Assembly (NCBI GenBank): GCA_003567955.1
Contig: PWYF01000191.1
Span: 1-40,718 of the forward strand
Reading direction: 5' to 3'
Length of the DNA stretch: 40,718 nucleotides
From: Thiotrichales bacterium
GTDB lineage: Bacteria; Pseudomonadota; Gammaproteobacteria; UBA5335; SLRW01
Part shown: positions 19,963-31,079 of the stretch, piece after piece
Layout of the letters: the number at the start of each line of letters is the position of its first letter
Position numbering within the stretch: position 1 is the first letter of the stretch
Translations under genes and position numbers: made by a program
Notes under the pieces: model-generated
Database searches by the model: none
Seen by the model: the letters and a program-made list of their open reading frames with translations, nothing else
What the model was told of the DNA's origin: nothing

Positions 19963-20019
19963 CGCGTCCCCCTCATGCGCTGTTGCCAGATCCGTGTTGT
20001 AGGCATCATTCAGCATCCG

Positions 20020-21093
20020 TCACCGCAACTTGAGTGAACTCAGTGCAACCAGCACCAGAATCACCGTGATAATCCAGAAACGCACACTGACCCGTGGCTC
20101 AGGCCAGCCCTTGAGTTCAAAGTGGTGGTGCAACGGGGCCATGCGGAATACCCGCCGGCCGGTGAGCTTGTAGGAGACCACCTGCACAATGACCGAGACG
20201 GTCTCGACCACAAACACGCCGCCCATGATCACCAGCACCAGCTCCTGCTGCACCACCACCGCCAGCGTGCCCAGCGCCGCGCCCAGCGCCAGCGCGCCGG
20301 TGTCGCCCATGAACACCTGGGCCGGATAGGTGTTGAACCAGAGAAAGCCCAGCCCGGCGCCGACAATTGCCCCGCACAGAATGACTGTCTCGCCGGCCCC
20401 GGCGATAAAGGGAATGCCCAGGTAATCAGCAAAGTGGTAATGGCCGCTGGCGTAGGCAAACACGCCCAGCGCCCCGGCCACCATCACGGTGGGCATGATG
20501 GCCAGCCCGTCGAGGCCGTCGGTCAGATTGACGGCGTTACTGGTGCCCACGATCACGAAATAGGTGAACAGGATGTAAAGCACGCCCAGATTGATGCTCA
20601 CATCCTTGAGATAGGGAATCAGCAATTCAGTCTCGCCAGCGACGGAATACAGCACCACTGCCGTGACCGCACCGACCAGGGACTGCAGCAGGTATTTCCA
20701 GCGTGCCGGCAAGCCCCGCGCGTCCTGCAAAACCAGCTTGCGGTAATCATCAATGCCGCCGATCAGACCAAAGGCCAGCATGGTCAGCAGCGCGATCCAG
20801 ACATATTCATTGGTCAGATCGGCCCACAGCAGCACGCTGGCGGCGATAGAGAACAGGATCAGCGCACCACCCATGGTCGGTGTACCACGCTTGTCCAGAT
20901 GACTCTGGGGACCGTCGTCACGGACCGTCTGGCCAATGTGATAGCGAGTCAATCGACTGATCGCCGCCGGGCCCACCAACAGACAGATCACCAGCGCGGT
21001 AAGCACCCCCAGAATGGCGCGCATGCTGATATAGCCAAAGGCATTGAAGCCGGTATGGAACTGAATCAGATATTCACTCAGATGAAACAGCAT
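20020..21093 (-). CDS. mraY: Phospho-N-acetylmuramoyl-pentapeptide transferase MraY
   Basis: [61 protein letters not shown]. Confidence 0.98.
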   Translation of the reverse strand: MLFHLSEYLIQFHTGFNAFGYISMRAILGVLTALVICLLVGPAAISRLTRYHIGQTVRDDGPQSHLDKRGTPTMGGALILFSIAASVLLWADLTNEYVWIALLTMLAFGLIGGIDDYRKLVLQDARGLPARWKYLLQSLVGAVTAVVLYSVAGETELLIPYLKDVSINLGVLYILFTYFVIVGTSNAVNLTDGLDGLAIMPTVMVAGALGVFAYASGHYHFADYLGIPFIAGAGETVILCGAIVGAGLGFLWFNTYPAQVFMGDTGALALGAALGTLAVVVQQELVLVIMGGVFVVETVSVIVQVVSYKLTGRRVFRMAPLHHHFELKGWPEPRVSVRFWIITVILVLVALSSLKLR

Positions 21094-21097
21094 GGCT

Positions 21098-22468
21098 TCA
21101 GTCCCCCCCGGCGTCCGCCACTACCGGCGTCGCCAGCGCCGACACCACCCGTTCCATCTGCATGGCGCGGGACCCCTTGACGAGAATCGTGCAATCAGGA
21201 CCGGTACAGTCGTGCAGACGAGCCAGCAGCGCCTCTATTCCGGTACTGTGGGCGGCACCCTCACCGAAGGCCTCGCTCGCTGCTGCCGAGAGTTCACCCA
21301 GCGTGTACAGGTGTTCAATACCGCTGGCGCGGGCCTGACGCCCCATTTCAGCGTGCAAAGCCCGCCCCTCGGGACCCAACTCACCCATATCACCCAGCAC
21401 CAGAATCCGGCGCCCCTCGCGTGCGGCCAGGACATCCAGCGCCACTGCGAGTGAATCCGGGTTGGCGTTATAACTGTCATCGAGCAGACAGGCCCCGTCG
21501 GCAGTCTGGTGCAATTGCAGGCGTCCCGGCGCACCGTCCACACACGCCAGCCCGCTGGCAATTTCAGCCGGAGTACAACCGGCGGCCAGCGCAGCAGCGG
21601 CCGCCGCGAGGGCATTGCTGATGTTATGCGCCCCCGGCAGGGGCAGGCGAACCTCGGCCTCGCCCTGCGGCGTGACCAGCACAAACCACTGACCGCCATC
21701 GGCGGTTTGCTGCACGCTGCTGCCGGGACGGACATCGGCCAGTTCGCCATGGCCAAAGCGGATAACAGGACGCGAACCGGCAAGGGATAGCCATAATTCA
21801 GCGTAGGCGTCGTCCGTATTGATCACCGCGACCCCGTCTTCCGGCAGGGCCTCAAACATTTCTCCCTTGGCCCGGGCGACGCCGTCCAGTGAACCGAAGC
21901 CCTCCAGATGAGCACGCCCGGCATTGGTGACCAGCCCCACATCGGGACGGGCAAGACCCGCAAGCAACGCGATCTCGCCGGCATGATTGGCCCCCATCTC
22001 AATCACTGCCGCCTGATGACGCTCGTCCAGTTCCAGCAGGGTCAGCGGCATCCCGATGTGGTTGTTGAGATTGCCGCGAGTGGCCAGAACCTCGCCCCGA
22101 CAGGCCATGATAGCGGCCAGCATTTGCTTGACCGTGGTCTTGCCGTTGCTGCCCGTCACCCCGATCACCGGCAGCGTGAAGCGTTGCCGCCAGTGCAAGG
22201 CCAATTGCCCCAGCCCGGCGGTGGTGTCGGCAACGATCATCTGTGGCAGCGGCGTGTCGAGTTCACGCTCAACCATGGCGGCGGCCACACCGGCGCGGGC
22301 GGCATCAGTCACAAATTTGTGACCATCCATGCGCTCGCCACGGATCGCCACGAACAGGGCCCCGGACACGGCCCGACGGCTGTCGATGCTGACACCTTCA
22401 AAGCGCGCCGGTGCCGTGCAGCGACCCTGCAGTGTCGGGGCAAATTCAGCCAGCGATCCGCGGATCAT
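21098..22468 (-). CDS. murF: UDP-MurNAc-tripeptide--D-Ala-D-Ala ligase MurF
   Basis: [37 protein letters not shown]. Confidence 0.97.
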   Translation of the reverse strand: MIRGSLAEFAPTLQGRCTAPARFEGVSIDSRRAVSGALFVAIRGERMDGHKFVTDAARAGVAAAMVERELDTPLPQMIVADTTAGLGQLALHWRQRFTLPVIGVTGSNGKTTVKQMLAAIMACRGEVLATRGNLNNHIGMPLTLLELDERHQAAVIEMGANHAGEIALLAGLARPDVGLVTNAGRAHLEGFGSLDGVARAKGEMFEALPEDGVAVINTDDAYAELWLSLAGSRPVIRFGHGELADVRPGSSVQQTADGGQWFVLVTPQGEAEVRLPLPGAHNISNALAAAAAALAAGCTPAEIASGLACVDGAPGRLQLHQTADGACLLDDSYNANPDSLAVALDVLAAREGRRILVLGDMGELGPEGRALHAEMGRQARASGIEHLYTLGELSAAASEAFGEGAAHSTGIEALLARLHDCTGPDCTILVKGSRAMQMERVVSALATPVVADAGGD

Positions 22469-23970
22469 GGCCCCACCTCCCGCAGTGCCAGCCGAACCTG
22501 GGCGACATCACTGAACGCCAGACGCTGCCCGGCACGTTCCTGCCAGCTCTCATGGCCCTTACCGGCTACCAGCACCACATCATTGGCCCCGGCCTGTGCC
22601 ACCGCGGTGGTAATAGCACGCGCCCTGTCATGGATCACTTTCGCCTGGGCGCCTGCGCCCTGAATAATCTCGCTGACGATGGCTTCCGGTGACTCGCCGC
22701 GCGGATTGTCATCCGTCACGATGACCCGATCGGCACCGTCGCGGGCAATTTCACCCATCAACGCCCGCTTGCCGGTATCGCGCTCGCCGCCACAACCAAA
22801 CACGCACCACAACTCCCCGGAGCAGTGCTCGCGGGCAGCTTCCAGAGCGCGGGCCAGCGCCGCCGGGGTATGGGCATAATCCACAATGACCAGCGGTTGG
22901 CCATCGCCGCCCAGACACTGCATCCGCCCGGGCACCGGCCCTACCCGTTTCAGCGCATCGGCCAGGGCCTCATCGCGATAACCCAGTGAATACAGGGTGG
23001 CGGCCACCGCCAGCAGGTTATCGGCATTAAAACGCCCCAGCAGTGGCAGCGACAGACTGAACTGCGCCGCACCCGCGAAGCTTAACTCCAGGCCGTCGCG
23101 ACGGGGCCGGACTTCGGTTGCTTCCAGCCAGGGCTCGCTGCCCGCCTGTTCACGCGCGCCCTGGCCGTACCAAATGCACTCGCTACCCTCGGGCATCACC
23201 GCACGCAATTGCGGCGAACGGGGATCTGCAGCATTGAGCACGCCACCACCCAGTTCCGCATATTCAAACAAGCGGCGCTTGGCTGCGAAATAAGCCGCCA
23301 TGTCGCCGTGATAATCCAGGTGATCACGGCTGAGGTTGGTGAACACCGCGCGGGTAAAATGCACCCCCGCGACCCGGTACTGATCCAGGGCGTGCGAGGA
23401 AACCTCCATCACCGCGTGACGGGCCCCGGCATCGCGAAAACGACCCAGCAACGCCTGCACCTGTGTCGCCGCCGGTGTGGTATGGGTAGCCGGATCCAGT
23501 TCGCCATACAGGCCGCTGCCCAGCGTCCCGATCAGCCCGCAACGGGCCTGTTCATGATCCAGTGCCGCCGCCAGCATCCAGCTGCAGGAAGTCTTGCCGT
23601 TGGTGCCGGTAATCCCGATCACCGCCAGCGCCCGGGAAGGCTCGCCCAGGCAGCGTGAGGCAATCACGCCAGCCCGGGCACTCAACCCGGGCGCCGCAAT
23701 CAACGGAATCGGTGCATCCGGCACGTCCAGCCCCGGCGCCGGCTCATAAAGCACAGCCACGGCCCCGTTGTCCAGGACCTGGTCCAGCCACTGCAGACCA
23801 TGACTGCGCTGGCCGGCCAATGCCAGAAACAGGCTACCGGGTCTCACCTCACGACTATCAGCTGCCACCGCGCTGACCTGTAAGGCACCGCTGTCACCTG
23901 CCGGCGCCAGCCCCTCCAGCAATTCGGTCAGCGCCATGGTGCTTTGCTGTTGGATACGCTGCGCCATCAT
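22465..23970 (-). CDS. murE: UDP-MurNAc-tripeptide synthetase MurE
   Basis: GITGTNGKTSCSWMLA; VVDYAHTPAALARALEAAR; VIVTDDNPRGESPEAI (DNPR suggests mDAP-adding). Confidence 0.97.
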   Translation of the reverse strand: MMAQRIQQQSTMALTELLEGLAPAGDSGALQVSAVAADSREVRPGSLFLALAGQRSHGLQWLDQVLDNGAVAVLYEPAPGLDVPDAPIPLIAAPGLSARAGVIASRCLGEPSRALAVIGITGTNGKTSCSWMLAAALDHEQARCGLIGTLGSGLYGELDPATHTTPAATQVQALLGRFRDAGARHAVMEVSSHALDQYRVAGVHFTRAVFTNLSRDHLDYHGDMAAYFAAKRRLFEYAELGGGVLNAADPRSPQLRAVMPEGSECIWYGQGAREQAGSEPWLEATEVRPRRDGLELSFAGAAQFSLSLPLLGRFNADNLLAVAATLYSLGYRDEALADALKRVGPVPGRMQCLGGDGQPLVIVDYAHTPAALARALEAAREHCSGELWCVFGCGGERDTGKRALMGEIARDGADRVIVTDDNPRGESPEAIVSEIIQGAGAQAKVIHDRARAITTAVAQAGANDVVLVAGKGHESWQERAGQRLAFSDVAQVRLALREVGP

Positions 23971-25709
23971 CCCGGCTCTCCCGGCAGATGGGTGCCGGCC
24001 ACACGGCCCTCATCACGCCTGACATCATCCGGCGTGATATCCAGCAACCGCAGGGCGCCCGACATGACCCGCGAGAACACCGGCGCGGCGACCAGGCCAC
24101 CGGCATAATGCTCGCCACCGGGCTCGTCGATCACCACCACCGTCACCAGCCGCGGATCACTGGCCGGTGCGGTGCCGGCAAATACCGCCACGTGACGTTC
24201 TTCCTCGTAACCGCCCAGACCGGACTTGCGCGCCGTCCCGGTTTTACCCGAGACACGATAAAAGGGCACAGCAGCACGGGTGCCGGTCCCCTCGGTGACC
24301 ACATATTCCATCATTCCCAGCAGCGCCCGCGCATGGCCCGGATCCGTGACCGGCACACCGGGCGGGGGGGCATCCACCCGCACAAAGGAGACATCACGCA
24401 TGACGCCACCCGAAGCCAGGGCGGCATAGGCTCGTGCCAGCTGTAACGGCGTTACTGAAACCCCGTAGCCATAGGCGAGCGTGGCCTGCCGAATTTTCTG
24501 CCAGCGATCAAAATGCGTGAGATTGCCGCTGCGCTCCCCCGGAAACCCGCTGGCAGTCACATCGCCAAAGCCGAAACCGCGAAGACTGGACCAGAGCGTC
24601 TCGGGGGGCAGACTCATGGCCACACGGGTGGCACCCACGTTACTGGAATGACTGAGCACACCGGTGAGGCTGAGCTCACCATAATTGCGCAAATCGCGAA
24701 TGGTGGCATTCTGTACCCGCATCCAGCCCGGCGAAGTATCGATGCGCGAACTCGTGTCCACCATGCCGGCATCCATGGCCGCCGCCACGATAAATGGCTT
24801 GATCGCCGAGCCCGGCTCAAACACATCACTCACTGCACGGTTGCGGGTGTGCATGCTGCGCAGGGTGGCCCGGTTATTGGGATTGAAGGCCGGCTGGTTG
24901 GCCATCGCCAGCACCTCGCCGGTCTGCGCATCCAGAATCACCAGCGAACCACTGCGGGCATTGTGTTCGGAGACCGCGGCCTTGAGTTCACGGTAGGCCA
25001 GATACTGCACCCGCCGATCAATGCTCAGCGTCAGATCACGCCCCGGGCGAGGTTCGCGCACCAGCCCCAGGTCCTCGACCACGCGGCCGAGACGATCCCT
25101 GATCACCCGCTTGCTGCCCGACTCTCCCCGCAACCAGTCATCAAAGGCCAGCTCCATGCCCTCCTGGCCCTGATCATCAATATTGGTAAATCCCAGCACA
25201 TGCGCGGCCACTTCACCCATGGGGTAATAGCGGCGGTATTCACGTTGCAGATACACGGCCGGTATATCCAGGGCGGTCACCACCTCGGCCTCATCCGGGG
25301 TCATGTGCCGACGGATATACATGAACTCCCGATCGCGCCGGGCCTGCACGGTCTGGACCAGGGTGCGCGGATCGTGGCCGGTGACCGCCGCCAGGCGTTC
25401 AATCGCCGCCGTGTCTTCGGCCAGCCGGGCGGGATTGGCCCAGACCGAGTCCACCGGCGTGCTCACAGCCAGCGGTTCGCCGTTGCGGTCACGAATCATG
25501 CCCCGGTGGGCCGGAATATCCACGACCCGAACCTGACGGGCCTCGGCCTGGGTGCTGAGAAAACCACTGTGCCAGACCTGCAGGTCCACAGCGCGCCACA
25601 GCAACACACCGGCGGCCAGCGCAAACATCACCATCAGCACCTGGCTGCGGCGGCGCCAGACGGTGTTTTCCACCACCTGCGTGCGTCCTGTCTGGCCTTC
25701 AGTGTTCAC
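23967..25709 (-). CDS. ftsI: Peptidoglycan D,D-transpeptidase FtsI (PBP3)
   Basis: FEPGSAIKPF (SxxK), SHSSN (SxN), SGKTGTARK (KTG). Confidence 0.97.
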   Translation of the reverse strand: MNTEGQTGRTQVVENTVWRRRSQVLMVMFALAAGVLLWRAVDLQVWHSGFLSTQAEARQVRVVDIPAHRGMIRDRNGEPLAVSTPVDSVWANPARLAEDTAAIERLAAVTGHDPRTLVQTVQARRDREFMYIRRHMTPDEAEVVTALDIPAVYLQREYRRYYPMGEVAAHVLGFTNIDDQGQEGMELAFDDWLRGESGSKRVIRDRLGRVVEDLGLVREPRPGRDLTLSIDRRVQYLAYRELKAAVSEHNARSGSLVILDAQTGEVLAMANQPAFNPNNRATLRSMHTRNRAVSDVFEPGSAIKPFIVAAAMDAGMVDTSSRIDTSPGWMRVQNATIRDLRNYGELSLTGVLSHSSNVGATRVAMSLPPETLWSSLRGFGFGDVTASGFPGERSGNLTHFDRWQKIRQATLAYGYGVSVTPLQLARAYAALASGGVMRDVSFVRVDAPPPGVPVTDPGHARALLGMMEYVVTEGTGTRAAVPFYRVSGKTGTARKSGLGGYEEERHVAVFAGTAPASDPRLVTVVVIDEPGGEHYAGGLVAAPVFSRVMSGALRLLDITPDDVRRDEGRVAGTHLPGEPG

Positions 25710-25968
25710 GAATGATCACCACTTCGTCACTTTCAGGGTTTTTCATTTGCAGACGCTCGCGCGCCAGGCGCTCAATACGCGGATGCGTCGCCCAGGTGCT
25801 TAGCTCCAGCTGCAAGCGCCCCCAGTCCACATTCATCTCATCCCGTTCTGCGACCAGTTGCTGCCACTCGGTATACAGCTTGCGGTTTTCATATTTGACG
25901 TAGACCAGCCCCAGACCCGAAGCCATCAGGGCCGCCGTCAACAGCGCCAGCAACACCAGCCGCATCAT
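25699..25968 (-). CDS. ftsL: Cell division protein FtsL
   Basis: 89 aa, single TM plus coiled coil, [13 protein letters not shown]; position between rsmH and ftsI. Confidence 0.93.
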   Translation of the reverse strand: MMRLVLLALLTAALMASGLGLVYVKYENRKLYTEWQQLVAERDEMNVDWGRLQLELSTWATHPRIERLARERLQMKNPESDEVVIIREH

Positions 25969-26909
25969 GAGTCCAGCCTCTCGGCCACCCGCAGCACGGC
26001 ACTGCGCGCACGCGGGTTGGCTTCGGTTTCCGCCGCCGACGCCCGGCGAGCCTTGCCCACCAGCTTCAGCAGGGGCTGCGCCGAGGCCGGCACCACCGGT
26101 AACTGCGACAATTCGGGATCCACCCGGCTGTGATCACGCATGAAACGCTTGACCATGCGGTCTTCCAGCGAGTGGAAACTGATCACAACCAGGCGACCGG
26201 CAGGCCGCAACCGGGCCAGCGCTGCCTGCAGACCCGCGCGCAAGGCGTCCAGTTCGCCATTGATATGGATGCGAAGGGCCTGGAAAGTGCGCGTGGCGGG
26301 ATGCCTGCCGCGCACCTGCTGTCGCTGCGGCACCACGGCAGCCACCAGCTCGGCCAGCTCAGCAGTTGTACCCAGCGGCGCTTCCGCCCGGTGTTGCACA
26401 ATCGCGCGGGCGATGCGCCGGGCCAGGGGCTCCTCACCATAATCCCGCAACACCCGGGCGATCTCACGCTCATCGACCTCGGCCAGCCACTCAGCCGCAC
26501 TCGGCCCGCTGTCCGGGTCCATGCGCATATCCAGGGGGCCGTCGCGGGTGAAACTGAAACCGCGTGCGGGTGTATCGAGCTGCGGCGAGGACACACCCAG
26601 ATCAAGCAGAATGCCATCCACCCCGAGCCCTTCGGGCAACAGCTCATCAAGTCGGGCAAAACTCCCGTGAATCACCCGGCAGCGGGGATCATCTCCCCGC
26701 CGCTGGCGGGCATCGGCCACCGCTTCAGGGTCACGGTCAAGCAACCACAGCCGTCCGTCGGGGCCAAGCTGTTCCAGGATGGCAGCGGCATGACCGCCAC
26801 GCCCGTAGGTCCCGTCCACGTACCGACCATCTGCCCTGATCGCCATGGCTTCGACCACCTGTTGCAACATCACCGGGCTATGGTCTGCGTTGACCACGAC
26901 CCGCCTCAC
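25965..26909 (-). CDS. rsmH: 16S rRNA (cytosine1402-N4)-methyltransferase RsmH (MraW)
   Basis: [55 protein letters not shown]. Confidence 0.98.
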   Translation of the reverse strand: MRRVVVNADHSPVMLQQVVEAMAIRADGRYVDGTYGRGGHAAAILEQLGPDGRLWLLDRDPEAVADARQRRGDDPRCRVIHGSFARLDELLPEGLGVDGILLDLGVSSPQLDTPARGFSFTRDGPLDMRMDPDSGPSAAEWLAEVDEREIARVLRDYGEEPLARRIARAIVQHRAEAPLGTTAELAELVAAVVPQRQQVRGRHPATRTFQALRIHINGELDALRAGLQAALARLRPAGRLVVISFHSLEDRMVKRFMRDHSRVDPELSQLPVVPASAQPLLKLVGKARRASAAETEANPRARSAVLRVAERLDS

Positions 26910-27361
26910 AGTGACAACGACTCAAGCTCATCACTGAGCTCAAGATTGTCTCCGTCATATTCCGCCAGCCACCGCTCGCGGTTGCTGTTCCAGCGCTCTT
27001 CGTCCCAGAGCTCGAATTTCTTGCCCTGCCCGATCAGCACAGCGCGGCGGTCAATACCGGCAAATTCACGCAACGGCTGGGGCAACAGCATGCGGCCATT
27101 ACCATCCAGATCAATCTCGGTGGCATGCCCGACCAGCAGGCGCTGCAAACTGCGCGCCTTGCGGTTAAGGCTGGAGAGTTTCACCAGCTTGGCTTCGATC
27201 TGCTCCCATTCCTGCTGGGGATAGATGAGCAGGCAGTGATCCACATCCACGGTCACGACCAGCTGGCCTTCGCAGATTTCCAGCAAACGATCACGGTGAC
27301 GCGTGGGCATGGCCACGCGCCCCTTGGCATCTACCGTGATATTGCTGACTCCCCTGAACAA
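26906..27361 (-). CDS. mraZ: Transcriptional regulator MraZ (TTG start proposed)
   Basis: (M)[25 protein letters not shown]... matches the canonical MFRG N-terminus; TTG at 27361-27359 preceded by GGAGGGGAGCC. The ORF track start at 27433 would lie upstream of the predicted transcription start. Confidence 0.9.
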   Translation of the reverse strand: MFRGVSNITVDAKGRVAMPTRHRDRLLEICEGQLVVTVDVDHCLLIYPQQEWEQIEAKLVKLSSLNRKARSLQRLLVGHATEIDLDGNGRMLLPQPLREFAGIDRRAVLIGQGKKFELWDEERWNSNRERWLAEYDGDNLELSDELESLSL

Positions 27362-27387
27362 GGCTCCCCTCCGCCGGGCTGCAAATT

Positions 27388-27420
27388 CCATTTTTTGCCA
27401 CTTTTTTCCACTTCGCGCCA
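27388..27420 (-). promoter_or_regulatory. MraZ-type operator: four TGG boxes at exact 10-bp spacing
   Basis: Minus strand TGGCGCGAAG TGGAAAAAAG TGGCAAAAAA TGG; CCA on the plus strand at 27388, 27398, 27408 and 27418. Confidence 0.85.
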
Positions 27421-27449
27421 CTATATGGACCACATTCCCCCACTGTCAA
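27420..27449 (-). promoter_or_regulatory. Sigma70-type promoter of the dcw cluster (TTGACA-18-TATAGT)
   Basis: -35 TTGACA (27444-27449) and -10 TATAGT (27420-27425) on the minus strand, just upstream of the MraZ boxes. Confidence 0.8.
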
Positions 27450-27697
27450 GAAAATTTCCCCACCAGCACAGGATTAAATACTGGCGCGACAAATACTTAC
27501 AAACACAACCAAACCAAAAACGGGTCTCACGAAAGGGTAATAATCAATAAGTTGCAACGCTTTTCTAGACTGATTCTATAGCTCTGGTGGCTATCAAACC
27601 GGGCGGGAACGGCACTGCAGCGGGCACGGGAAAACGGGAACACAACCGGAAGAATGCGTGCCCTGTTGGTGCCGGGGCTGAAAGGGGACACAATAAA

Positions 27698-27726
27698 GCC
27701 CCCGGAACCGGTCAGGTTCCGGGGGC
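27698..27726 (-). terminator. Rho-independent terminator of rnpB
   Basis: 12-bp perfect stem GCCCCCGGAACC/GGTTCCGGGGGC followed on the minus strand by TTTATTGT. Confidence 0.85.
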
Positions 27727-27739
27727 CCGGAAAAGAGAT

Positions 27740-28092
27740 GGAAGCCAGCCTGTAAGCCGGGTTCTGTCGGGGACAGTCATTCATCTGGGACGTGCGTCAC
27801 CGCACGCCTCAAGCGACCTACCCGGGAGCAGCGCGGGCCACGCCATTGCTCCCCTATTTGGTCTTGCTCCGGATGGGGTTTACCGTGCCGCGAGCTGTTG
27901 CCAGTCGCGCGGTGCGCTCTTACCGCACCTTTTCACCCTTGCCTGTGCCCGAAGGCCATCGGCGGTATGTTTTCTGTGGCACTTTCCGTGGGCTCACGCC
28001 CCCCAGGGGTTACCTGGCATCCTGCCCTGCGGAGCCCGGACTTTCCTCGACGCCACCGTTCGGCGACGCCGCGACTGCCCGGCCAGCTTCCA
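27740..28092 (-). ncRNA. rnpB: RNase P RNA, bacterial class A
   Basis: Minus strand carries GGAAGCTGGCCGGGCAGTCGC..., GAGGAAAGTCCGGGCTCC, CAGGGCAGGATGCCAGGTAACCCCTGGGGGGCGTGAGCC, GGTGAAAAGGTGCGGTAAGAGCGCACCG and ends AACCCGGCTTACAGGCTGGCTTC; ends approximate. Confidence 0.96.
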
Positions 28093-28132
28093 TGGTCATT
28101 GTACGCCTACAGGGGATAGCGCAACCACTCTA

Positions 28133-29017
28133 TTATTCAGATCCTCCGGCACCGGACAGCTCCAGCGCTCGCTGGTACAGGGCATTGCGCCGCAAACCAC
28201 TGAGGTGGGCTGCGGTATCCACCGCCTGTCGCAGTGGCAGCGCGGCAAGCAAACCGGCCAGCAGTGCATCCGTTTCGATCTCTACCCGATCACCGGGCGG
28301 CGAACCAGCCCCGCCCACACAGATCACGAACTCTCCGCGCCGCTCGGCGCCGGGCGCCGCAAATTGTCGGTGGAGCTCGCCCAGGCTGCCGTAATAAAGG
28401 GTCTCATGACGCTTGGTCAGTTCGCGGGCCACACTGGCACGGCGCTCACCGCCGAGTATCTCGACCATATCCGCCAGACTGGCAACAAGGCGATGCGGGG
28501 CCTCGTAAAACACACGAGTGAGATCAAGCCGCGCCAGGGCCTGCAAGCGCTGGCGGCGCGGCCCGCTACGGGGCGGCAAAAAACCCTCGAAGACAAAGCG
28601 GTCGGTCGGCAGCCCACTGACACTCAGCGCCGCCACCAGCGCGGTTGCCCCGGGCACCGCGATTACCGGCAACCCGGCCGCCACCACCGCGCTCACCAGC
28701 GGATAACCGGGGTCGCTGATCAGAGGCGTCCCCGCATCACTGATCAGCGCCACCGATCTGCCCTCCCCCAGCCATTGCACAATGACGCTGCTGCGCTCGC
28801 GCTCATTGTGTTCATGCAGGGCTGTCAGGGATGTCCTGATCCCCAGGTGCGCAAGCAGGCGCGCGCTGTGCCGGGTATCTTCGGCGGCAATGCAGTCCAC
28901 ATTATTGAGGATATGCACCGCCCTCGCCGTGATATCACCGAGATTACCAATGGGTGTCGCCACCACATACAGCGTTCCGGGACACACGGGCTCATCAATT
29001 GACAGGGTATAATCCAA
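28133..29017 (-). CDS. rsmI: 16S rRNA (cytidine1402-2'-O)-methyltransferase RsmI
   Basis: GTLYVVATPIGNLGDITARAVHIL; CIAAEDTRHSARLL; ALISDAGTPLISDPG. Confidence 0.97.
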   Translation of the reverse strand: MDYTLSIDEPVCPGTLYVVATPIGNLGDITARAVHILNNVDCIAAEDTRHSARLLAHLGIRTSLTALHEHNERERSSVIVQWLGEGRSVALISDAGTPLISDPGYPLVSAVVAAGLPVIAVPGATALVAALSVSGLPTDRFVFEGFLPPRSGPRRQRLQALARLDLTRVFYEAPHRLVASLADMVEILGGERRASVARELTKRHETLYYGSLGELHRQFAAPGAERRGEFVICVGGAGSPPGDRVEIETDALLAGLLAALPLRQAVDTAAHLSGLRRNALYQRALELSGAGGSE

Positions 29018-29177
29018 AACCGATACTGCGCCTTATTCTGCAGGCTTGGCCGGCAGCCTGGGCTGTTGCGGCACCGGACGCCATTATTGCCGGCCGGTCA
29101 GCCACCTGCAATACCGTTGGCTTCGCTGCCCGGCCAGCCACCCGATCACCGTCAGCAACCTTGAACGACAGGGACTC

Positions 29178-31079
29178 ATGCAAGCACGCCATATTTCCCT
29201 TCTGCTGTTATGCATCGCGCTGCTGACCAGCGCCTGCGCGCGACCCCTGCTGGAAAGCGATGCCGATCGCCAACAGCGCGTGCTGGCCGAGGCCGAGGCC
29301 GAAGCGGCGGCCGGTGAATACGCCAGCGCTGCCCGACGGGTGGAGGAACTGCTTGGCGAGCTGCCCCGGGACGAACAGATTGATGCCGCCCTGCAAGCGG
29401 CCGAATACTGGTTGCAGGCCGAGCGCATGCGCCAGGCGCTGGATCTCACCCGACGCCTTGATGAACTACCCCTGAGCCAGGAACAACTGGCAAGGCGCTA
29501 CCTGATTTACACTGAAATCCTGACCCGGCAGGGTCGCCACGCCCAGGCCGCCGACTACGTTCCCGAACCACTCGATGCCCTGCCCCCGGCCCTGCAGCAG
29601 CGCGGCCTCAAACTGCGCGCCGAAATCCGGATCATGCAGGGTGACGTCATTCCGGGGCTGCGCGACCTGCAACAGCGCGAAACGTTGCTGACAACCGCTA
29701 AAGCCCGTGAACAAAACCTGCACACAACATGGCACCTGCTCGGATCCACACCGGCAGACCTGGCGTTGATCAGCGCCCCCCGGGGAACTGAGCCGGGGAT
29801 TGTCGGCTGGCTGGAGCTTGGCGCGATTGCACAGCAACGATGGCGGGATCCGCGCAGGTTCCGCGAGCAATTGCGGTCCTGGCGCGACAGTTATCCGCAG
29901 CATCCTGCCAGCGGGCGACTGGTAGAGGATATTCTCGCCGAGCATCGCCGCCAGACCGATTATCCGCAACGAATTGCCGTATTGCTGCCTTTATCAGGCC
30001 GCTTTGCCGGCCCGGCCCATGCCGTACGTGACGGCCTGATGGCAGCACATTACGCCCGCCATGATGAGGCACAGACGACTGAAGTGCTGGTCTATGACAC
30101 CGGGGATTTTGCCGAGGATATCCTCGACAGCTACAACCTGGCCATCGAACAGGGCGCGGATTTTGTAATCGGCCCGTTGTCACGGGAGGCCCTGGCCATC
30201 CTGGCCGAGCAGCGCCGTCCCGCCGTGCCCACACTGGCACTCAACCGGCTGGACCCGGATGAGCATCGCATTCGCCGGCGCGAACTGTTCCAGTTCTCAC
30301 TCAACCCTGAGGACGAGGCCCGCCAGGTGGCCGAACGGGCGGCGCTGGACGGGCATGCCCGGGCCGTGGCCCTGGTCCAGCGCGGCGACTGGGGGGAGCG
30401 TGTGATCGCCGCCTTTGCCGAACGCTTTGAAGAACTCGGCGGTGAACTCCTCGCCTACACCACCTTCCTGCCCGACAGCCAGGACTTCTCCGGCGGTATC
30501 AGGCGACTCTTTGAAATCGACCGCAGTCAGCAACGTCAGCGCGCGCTCGCACGTACCCTCGGAGAAAACCCGGCTTTCGAACCACGCCGGCGCCAGGATG
30601 CCGAGATGGTCTTTATTGCCAGCTTCCCGGCCCAGGCCCGCCAGATCCGGCCCCAACTGCGCTTTCACCACGCCGGCGAGTTGCCGGTGTACGCCACATC
30701 GCATGTGTTTACCGGGCATGTCGACCGCCGCCAGGACCGCGACATGGACGGCATTATATTTCCGGACATGCCCTGGACACTGCACCCTGACGAATTCCCC
30801 GTGGCCGGCGAGTTAAGTGAGCTATGGGGCTCACGCTTTGACAGCCGCAGCCGTCTGTTTGCCATGGGCTACGATGCCTATCGCCTGGTCCCGCTGTTGC
30901 GGGACGGCGGCAGCGGCTTCCGGGGTTATTTCCCCGGCGCCACCGGCCATCTGTATCTGGACGAGAATGGCGAGCTGCGCCGATTGCTGCGCTGGGCCCA
31001 ATTCCACCGCGGCGCCCCCGATACCGAGCAACTGATCGCGCCATCCCCGGCGCTGGAAGTCGACCCCGAGCAGCCGTGA
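29178..31079 (+). CDS. lpoA: LpoA/LppC-family penicillin-binding protein activator lipoprotein
   Basis: Lipoprotein signal LLLLCIALLTSAC; periplasmic-binding-like fold (IAVLLPLSGRFAGPAHAVRDGLMAA); position between rsmI and yraN. Confidence 0.9.
   Translation: MQARHISLLLLCIALLTSACARPLLESDADRQQRVLAEAEAEAAAGEYASAARRVEELLGELPRDEQIDAALQAAEYWLQAERMRQALDLTRRLDELPLSQEQLARRYLIYTEILTRQGRHAQAADYVPEPLDALPPALQQRGLKLRAEIRIMQGDVIPGLRDLQQRETLLTTAKAREQNLHTTWHLLGSTPADLALISAPRGTEPGIVGWLELGAIAQQRWRDPRRFREQLRSWRDSYPQHPASGRLVEDILAEHRRQTDYPQRIAVLLPLSGRFAGPAHAVRDGLMAAHYARHDEAQTTEVLVYDTGDFAEDILDSYNLAIEQGADFVIGPLSREALAILAEQRRPAVPTLALNRLDPDEHRIRRRELFQFSLNPEDEARQVAERAALDGHARAVALVQRGDWGERVIAAFAERFEELGGELLAYTTFLPDSQDFSGGIRRLFEIDRSQQRQRALARTLGENPAFEPRRRQDAEMVFIASFPAQARQIRPQLRFHHAGELPVYATSHVFTGHVDRRQDRDMDGIIFPDMPWTLHPDEFPVAGELSELWGSRFDSRSRLFAMGYDAYRLVPLLRDGGSGFRGYFPGATGHLYLDENGELRRLLRWAQFHRGAPDTEQLIAPSPALEVDPEQP

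Noticed and set aside
24361-24370. Run of seven G/C residues inside ftsI as a phase-variation tract
   Set aside because: ftsI is essential and the run encodes a normal proline stretch (APPPGVP); a length of 7 in a GC-rich gene is unremarkable.
8702-27361. dcw cluster gene order as something novel
   Set aside because: Order and short overlaps match the standard gammaproteobacterial dcw cluster; no inserted or missing gene of note.
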